DNA of 64,000 nucleotides, taken from Ravibacter sp964559125 (lineage in GTDB: Bacteria > Bacteroidota > Bacteroidia > Cytophagales > Spirosomataceae). The position numbers were made by a program, and so were the translations under genes. The stretch covers positions 76,012 to 140,011 of the forward strand of contig CAZLGW010000013.1 in assembly GCA_964559125.1 (NCBI GenBank). The letters are read 5' to 3'. The stretch's first letter is position 1. Every line of letters begins with the position of its first letter. Under the pieces are notes generated by a model. The model had not been told where the DNA came from. It saw only the letters and a program-made list of their open reading frames with translations, and did no database searches. Below are positions 59,132 through 64,000 of the stretch, piece by piece.

Positions 59132-60126
59132 ACTACCTGATATTTGGAGGGGAGGGGTTTATCGGTGCGCATCTTGCTTCTTACCTGGCTGAAAGCGTAG
59201 CCGGGCCGTCAGATAAAATCTATTCTTTAGATATCCGGCGTCAGCCGGAGCGGGAGAGTCCGGCCGGGTTTATAGCCTGCGATGTGCGAAATCCTATCCG
59301 GCTGGATCATATTCCCGACCCCGAAAACAGCATCATCTTTAATCTCGCAGCCGTCCATACTACGCCCGGCCATCCTGATCACGAATATTTTGAAACTAAT
59401 ATAAAAGGGGCTGAAAATATTTGCGATTTTGCCCGGGCTCACGGAATTCGTAAAATCGTATTCACGAGTTCAATCGCTCCTTACGGACCTTCGGAAGAAG
59501 AAAAAAGCGAGAGTAGTAGTATTCCCATGCCAAACTCTCCTTATGGGATTTCTAAACTGGTAGCAGAATATATCCATCAAAACTGGCTGACTGAGGACCG
59601 CACCGCCAGGCATCTCTTCATTGTCAGGCCTGGCGTTGTATTCGGAAAAGGAGAAGGCGGGAATTTCACCCGTCTTTATAATGCGCTGAAGAAAGGCTTC
59701 TTTTTCTATCCCGGCAGAAAAGATACCATCAAAGCCAGTGTATATGTTAAAGATGTGGCGAGGATACTTTGGGAAGGCATTGACCAGTCGTTGCCCGGTA
59801 AGCCCGAGACTTACAATCTTACCTATGCTCCTGCTCCTACGATTGAAGTGATATGTGAGACGATTGCAAGTGTGACCAAAGTATCAAAGCCGGCTATACT
59901 TGTTCCTGCTATTCCCTTAAAGACTGTAGCTTCTATGTTGTATTTTAGCGGAAAACTCATTGGGAAAACATTTAACGGGATTCACCCCGACAGGGTCAGG
60001 AAGCTGATGATATCTACCAATATCAATGGGGAGAAACTGGAGCAAAGTTCGTTAAAGCTGCGATATACGCTTAAAGACGCTATAGAAGATTGGTATGTTG
60101 ATTGTGGTAACGAAGGGCTTCGGTAG
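59128..60126 (+). CDS. NAD-dependent sugar epimerase/dehydratase (extended SDR)
   Basis: The 332-residue protein has the NAD motif FGGEGFIGAHL (G-x-x-G-x-x-G) at the N-terminus, an acidic ribose-binding residue after SLDIRR, and the active-site pattern TSSIAPYGPS...PYGISKLVAEY (Ser-Tyr-x3-Lys). It modifies a nucleotide sugar used by the cluster; the exact substrate cannot be read. It is the last gene of the tightly packed block. Confidence 0.9.
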   Translation: MNYLIFGGEGFIGAHLASYLAESVAGPSDKIYSLDIRRQPERESPAGFIACDVRNPIRLDHIPDPENSIIFNLAAVHTTPGHPDHEYFETNIKGAENICDFARAHGIRKIVFTSSIAPYGPSEEEKSESSSIPMPNSPYGISKLVAEYIHQNWLTEDRTARHLFIVRPGVVFGKGEGGNFTRLYNALKKGFFFYPGRKDTIKASVYVKDVARILWEGIDQSLPGKPETYNLTYAPAPTIEVICETIASVTKVSKPAILVPAIPLKTVASMLYFSGKLIGKTFNGIHPDRVRKLMISTNINGEKLEQSSLKLRYTLKDAIEDWYVDCGNEGLR

Positions 60127-60174
60127 TCAAGAAACAAACACTCTGTATAGAATTTAACCATCGAACTATTTACT

Positions 60175-61917
60175 ATGCAGTCAATGAGCATTTCTGCCCT
60201 TCGAGCCTCTACTGACCCATCTTTGGAATTTGTTTACATTACCGATACCCTGAAAGAAGGAGTGTTTAAATACAGCGGGACATCCGGCCCTTCTGACGAC
60301 GGCGCTATGGTCATAGTTCAAAGCCGTGGATCCCGGATTTTTCGCCGGATCTACGATGACAAGGTGAACGTTCGGTGGTTTGGCGCCAGGGGAGACGGTA
60401 TCACAGATGACACGTTCGCCTTTCAGAAAGCGGCTCTGTTTGTAGGTAGTCAGGTAAGGGCATTAGCCGGAAGTCCCAACCGGTGCGAGGCTATTCTCTA
60501 TATACCGGCGGGGGTATACCTGGTAACCGGAAAAGATGCGCTTATCCCTCCTAAGATAATCCAAACGAGGAGTTATACGATTATGGGAAGCGGCAATGCC
60601 ACAACAGAAATAGTTTATGCCAATACTACAACGAATGATCCGTTACTTTATAACACCAGCTGGCAATTTATAAGGGTAAAAGATATTTATTTCAGGGCTA
60701 AAGCTGCCGAAAGTACTTTCTTCTTGTCAAACGCGACAAATGCAGCTCAAAACTATTTATTTGAAAACGTCGGCTTTCGCGGATGGAAAACGGGTCTGGA
60801 CCTGACCGGGACGAATAATAATTCGGAGTTTACTTTTAATTCCTGTGATATGAGCCACTTTACCGGACCTTTTATAAACGTGGGAATCACTGATACGACC
60901 GACCAGTTTTTAAATTACCGCATTAATGATTGTCAATGGTGGAGTACAGATGCACCTTTCCTGGTGTTTAACAAGGGAGGGCACATTCATGTAAGAAACC
61001 TGGACGTAAGCGCATGGGGAGCAGGACAAACTGAAAAGACGTACCTGTTTCAATTAAAGGGTACAAACCATGCCAGGGGAGTTTGCCATTTCACATGTGA
61101 AAACTTACGTGTTGAAGCATTTAATTCAAACTGTGCCCTCCTGTATTCTGAGTGGCCGCAGGGGAATGTCACTTTTGACGGTGTTGATCTTACTTCCCAG
61201 TCTTTCCGTATGGGTTATGGCGAAATAATCAGTATCGTATATCCTGCAATGGATTGTCCCTCCTATGTTTTCAGAAACTTTGAGCTTGTGGGGACTGTGA
61301 AGATTAGCGCGGGAACGGAATCATTCAGACGATACCACAAGGTGATAAGATTTGAAGAAGGCGCCTGGCTTGGCAAGAAGAAGCCAAGTGATGTTGTAGT
61401 GTTTGATGTCCCGGTAAATAAGGGAGGGACTCCGATTGTCCGGTTTAGAAATGTCCGCCCAGAGTATTTTACTTTCAGCAAGACTCCCGATATAGAAGGA
61501 TATTCAGTGTGGGACTCGGATCTGGGATTAAGGCAACGATCGTTTGGTGAGGGCGTTGAATTAAAGACAGTTACTATCCGGCCTGACTTAAACGGAACCA
61601 GTTTTCCGAATTTTAGTCAGAAAGTCAACTTTCCTGTTGGAACGATAATCGTCGGTTTTGAGGTTTACAATTCTGTTCCCGGAGCCGGAAAGGGAAATAC
61701 TGCAACATTTCTGTTAAGGACCGGTGAGGCAACTCCGGAAGTGATTTGCAGAACGCATTTTTCACTACTCAATAGCCAGAGAATGAGTGCTTTGATGCCG
61801 TCTGCGGCTCTCCCCTTCTTTGCAGATACCGAGGCGAAAAGTAATTTAGAAATTAAGGCAGCTACTGATCTTGGCGAGGCAAATGATAGTTTTATTTATA
61901 TAATCAGATACTATTGA
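60175..61917 (+). CDS. Pectate-lyase-superfamily beta-helix protein
   Basis: The 580-residue protein has a short N-terminal region, then VRWFGARGDGITDDTFAFQKAALFV, the Pectate_lyase_3 entry motif, and a long right-handed beta-helix. The fold is shared by polysaccharide lyases and by phage tail spikes. No signal peptide is visible, so either export uses another route or it acts inside the cell. Its position after the polymer genes suggests trimming or modification of the cluster's own polysaccharide. It converges with the CotH gene. Confidence 0.8.
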   Translation: MQSMSISALRASTDPSLEFVYITDTLKEGVFKYSGTSGPSDDGAMVIVQSRGSRIFRRIYDDKVNVRWFGARGDGITDDTFAFQKAALFVGSQVRALAGSPNRCEAILYIPAGVYLVTGKDALIPPKIIQTRSYTIMGSGNATTEIVYANTTTNDPLLYNTSWQFIRVKDIYFRAKAAESTFFLSNATNAAQNYLFENVGFRGWKTGLDLTGTNNNSEFTFNSCDMSHFTGPFINVGITDTTDQFLNYRINDCQWWSTDAPFLVFNKGGHIHVRNLDVSAWGAGQTEKTYLFQLKGTNHARGVCHFTCENLRVEAFNSNCALLYSEWPQGNVTFDGVDLTSQSFRMGYGEIISIVYPAMDCPSYVFRNFELVGTVKISAGTESFRRYHKVIRFEEGAWLGKKKPSDVVVFDVPVNKGGTPIVRFRNVRPEYFTFSKTPDIEGYSVWDSDLGLRQRSFGEGVELKTVTIRPDLNGTSFPNFSQKVNFPVGTIIVGFEVYNSVPGAGKGNTATFLLRTGEATPEVICRTHFSLLNSQRMSALMPSAALPFFADTEAKSNLEIKAATDLGEANDSFIYIIRYY

Positions 61918-62015
61918 GATGTATCCGCCGAAGCAAAACGGGCAAACTTATCTCGTGGGGTGAGGGTAAGCATTTGGCTGGAAAGTAATACTTTTACTGT
62001 TCGTAGACTCATGTT

Positions 62016-64000
62016 TCAATTTGAGATTACAATTTTATGATGTTCGCTGCCACCGTCCTCAAAATTGATTACGGCGACATATATCCCCGGGAGAATATTT
62101 TCAACATTAAATGAATTCTTGGGATTATTTGCCTCCTTGAAAACGGGTATGCCGTAGGCGTTAATAAGAGAAACAGAGGCTATCCCCCTATGGGGATTTT
62201 CACTTTTGTATTTCAATATTCCTCTGGCAGGGTTCGGGAAAAAGCTCACAGCTCTGCCCTGTATTGCTCCGTTAATAACAATTGACCTAATGATGCTATG
62301 GTCAAAGCTTCCGTCAAGATCGGTGGTTCTGAGCCGGTAGTAATTGATTCCGGAGACAGGAGAGGGATCTGTAAACCGGTAGCTGGATCCGGTTTCAGTA
62401 TAAACAACGTTACCCAAGGGAATCCAGTTGTCTCTACCGTTAATACTGCGCTCTATAGTAAAATAGCTTACATTCAATGATTCGGCAACCGTCCATTCTA
62501 CCTTGACCTTGTTTTCGTCGTTGCTAAGTTGAAAAGAAGCCAGTTTTACAGGGAGAGCGTCTTCATACATTTCATTGAAATAATTATCCAGGTAGCTAAA
62601 GCGGCCGTCGATCCAGGTGTCGACATAATCAATCTGTTCCTGGCTGAAATTGAGAAGGTTCACATTCCAGGGGTCTTTGTTTTTGTCTGCCTCCCTCACT
62701 AATAATTCCCTGGCATAAGCGCCTTGTCCGAGAAGGTATTCATGATACCCAAAAAACCGTGATTTAAAGGTAGCAGTGGACAAAAGTCCTTGTCTGAGCG
62801 TTTTCCACCGGTTGGCAAGCCGCCATTTAAAATTTTGGGGGTCTGTTTTCAAAAGACGTGCATACAGATTGTTGGATAATATTCCGGAAGTAACATTGTC
62901 TCTAAGTCCCTGATATTGAATCCCCAGTACGCCGTCCAGGTCCCAGACACCGTAGAAATAAGGTTCATCTTTGCTGAATTTGCCAAATAGTGTATTCTTA
63001 GTGGCATTGTCAGTAGCTCTAAGAATATTGAGAAATATGAAATAGTCCATCACATTGTCGAGATGTAGCTTCGAACCTATGTGATTTTTAAAGGTAGCAT
63101 CATTTGATTCGATAACGAATTCTGTGAAATCATAGATAGTTGTCCAGTCGGTCGAACCCGGGTGCCGCAATTCCCAACCGCCCCACAATTCATCGTCGGA
63201 AGAGGCAATGCCCGGGTAATCATTATGCATACCCCCTAAATGGTAATTTTTGATAAATGTATTATTGCTACCCCTGGTCTCGCCCTTGTATAGCTCGCCG
63301 CCGCCACTTTTATTTTTTAGCTTGAACTGTTTCTGATCGGCATCTTCTGTAAACAGGTAAACTCCCCGGTACTCACTATTGACGAAAGCTTCCACGTATT
63401 CCGAACGGATAGTCGAAAGCGCACCTTCACCCCCTTCCAGCCCGGCGTAGTAGGGCGTGTGCATGTCAAGCCACAGATCGTGGGAGAATTTGTTGTTGTT
63501 GCGCGTGGGCTCGTTGTACATGGCAAGCATCAGCCATCTTCTGTCGCTCCGCATCTCCAGTAGCGCATCATCCCGGTTTTTGGTCGGGTCGTCATACTGT
63601 TTTAACTGAACACGATAGGATTTTTTAGGGAAGTTAGATGAAGAAGCGCCCCGGATTTTGATGCCAATCGGGGAGTTATACGGCAGACCGGTTGTAGTAG
63701 CCAGCACCATGGAGCCGGTGATCTCATCGTCTTTGTTGATAGCCCCGATACTGCTGACCGTAATACTGACGATCGGATTGTCGGTAAAGTACAGGGTGTA
63801 ATCCACCAGGTCCGCGCTTTTGACTGTGTAGGGAACCCCTGCCTGGATTGGATTGATAGGGCTTTCAACTACAAATGTCGAGGCTCCCAGTTGTACCGAC
63901 GATTGGATGGCGGTATGGTTACTTTGTTTTGTAACTAAAATAAGCTTTGAAATACTCCCGTTAAACTGGACAGCTACTAAAATTCGTAACTTAGTAGTTG
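62016..64000 (-). CDS. CotH kinase-like protein with T9SS sorting domain (5' end beyond window)
   Basis: The open frame runs without a stop past the right edge; the first in-window GTG at 63804-63806 is not the true start. The CotH domain shows IGIKIRGASSSNFPKKSYRVQLK, YRGVYLFTEDADQKQF, and the metal-binding VWDLDGVLG. A fibronectin-like domain (VEWTVAESLNVSYFTIERS) follows, then a type A T9SS C-terminal domain beginning FFPNPARGILKY and ending HHKIVISN. It should be secreted and anchored on the cell surface. CotH family members phosphorylate coat proteins in spore formers; the target here is unknown. Confidence 0.88.
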   Translation of the reverse strand, partial: TTKLRILVAVQFNGSISKLILVTKQSNHTAIQSSVQLGASTFVVESPINPIQAGVPYTVKSADLVDYTLYFTDNPIVSITVSSIGAINKDDEITGSMVLATTTGLPYNSPIGIKIRGASSSNFPKKSYRVQLKQYDDPTKNRDDALLEMRSDRRWLMLAMYNEPTRNNNKFSHDLWLDMHTPYYAGLEGGEGALSTIRSEYVEAFVNSEYRGVYLFTEDADQKQFKLKNKSGGGELYKGETRGSNNTFIKNYHLGGMHNDYPGIASSDDELWGGWELRHPGSTDWTTIYDFTEFVIESNDATFKNHIGSKLHLDNVMDYFIFLNILRATDNATKNTLFGKFSKDEPYFYGVWDLDGVLGIQYQGLRDNVTSGILSNNLYARLLKTDPQNFKWRLANRWKTLRQGLLSTATFKSRFFGYHEYLLGQGAYARELLVREADKNKDPWNVNLLNFSQEQIDYVDTWIDGRFSYLDNYFNEMYEDALPVKLASFQLSNDENKVKVEWTVAESLNVSYFTIERSINGRDNWIPLGNVVYTETGSSYRFTDPSPVSGINYYRLRTTDLDGSFDHSIIRSIVINGAIQGRAVSFFPNPARGILKYKSENPHRGIASVSLINAYGIPVFKEANNPKNSFNVENILPGIYVAVINFEDGGSEHHKIVISN

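Noticed and set aside
60175..64000. A prophage at the right end because of the tail-spike-like beta-helix
   Set aside because: No capsid, terminase, portal or integrase genes are present, and the fold also occurs in ordinary lyases of surface-polysaccharide loci.

Overview
The window reads as chromosomal DNA of a Bacteroidota bacterium. The support is a type IX secretion (T9SS) C-terminal sorting domain on the CotH protein at the right edge, several TAnnTTTG (-7) promoter elements of the Bacteroidetes sigma factor, weak or absent Shine-Dalgarno sequences, and families typical of the phylum (S9 dipeptidyl peptidase, DUF1080, DUF4136, a clade II lipoprotein-type NosZ, a helicase with a C-terminal HTH). 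The sequence does not settle the genus. No rRNA, tRNA, CRISPR array, intact insertion sequence or prophage was seen.

Layout. (1) 1-24.6 kb is ordinary housekeeping and accessory sequence: NodB deacetylase, GNAT, Hsp20, two DinB/DUF664 proteins, thiol peroxidase, DPP-IV-like peptidase, DNA polymerase IV, a SatD-SatE pair behind a three-copy operator array, MATE and DHA2 exporters, a Pif1-type helicase divergent from a DivIVA-like protein, FolB, a large membrane-anchored protein of unknown function, DUF4136, DUF72 and Tag. (2) 24.6-43.0 kb is a nitrogen-oxide respiration and detoxification island. One arm (+ strand, 25.9-36.0 kb) holds a DUF1858/DUF2249 protein, an NnrS/oxidase-like membrane protein, a SufT-like protein, an NsrR-like Rrf2 regulator, a cbb3-like haem-copper oxidase with unusual motifs, a fused CcoO-CcoP-like cytochrome, two small membrane proteins, a truncated haemoglobin, RIC (YtfE/ScdA), a Crp/Fnr regulator and a second oxidase-like membrane protein. 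The other arm (- strand, 43.0-36.0 kb) is a nos operon in the order cytochrome c, nosZ, nosL (fused to a membrane domain), nosD, nosF, nosY, second truncated haemoglobin. No nitrate or nitrite reductase lies in the window, so the island looks suited to NO and N2O rather than complete denitrification. (3) 43.2-44.9 kb is aspS. (4) 45.0-60.1 kb is a Wzx/Wzy-type surface polysaccharide cluster with a strongly AT-rich centre (about 49.4-54.9 kb) that is probably horizontally acquired; the N-terminal stub of an older wzx remains just before the intact wzx. A pectate-lyase-like beta-helix protein and a T9SS-exported CotH protein, cut by the right edge, follow.

Regulation visible in the sequence. 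A perfect 34-bp palindrome (25679-25712) recurs in degenerate form before the Rrf2 gene and as half-sites before the oxidase gene, which suggests an NO-responsive Rrf2 regulon. A perfect 8-6-8 palindrome with a TGA-N6-TCA core sits upstream of the nos operon at a spacing expected for class II Crp/Fnr activation. Three palindromes exactly 29 bp apart precede satD. A promoter, three hairpins and a strong terminator at about 22.16-22.31 kb look like a small-RNA gene or a terminating leader.
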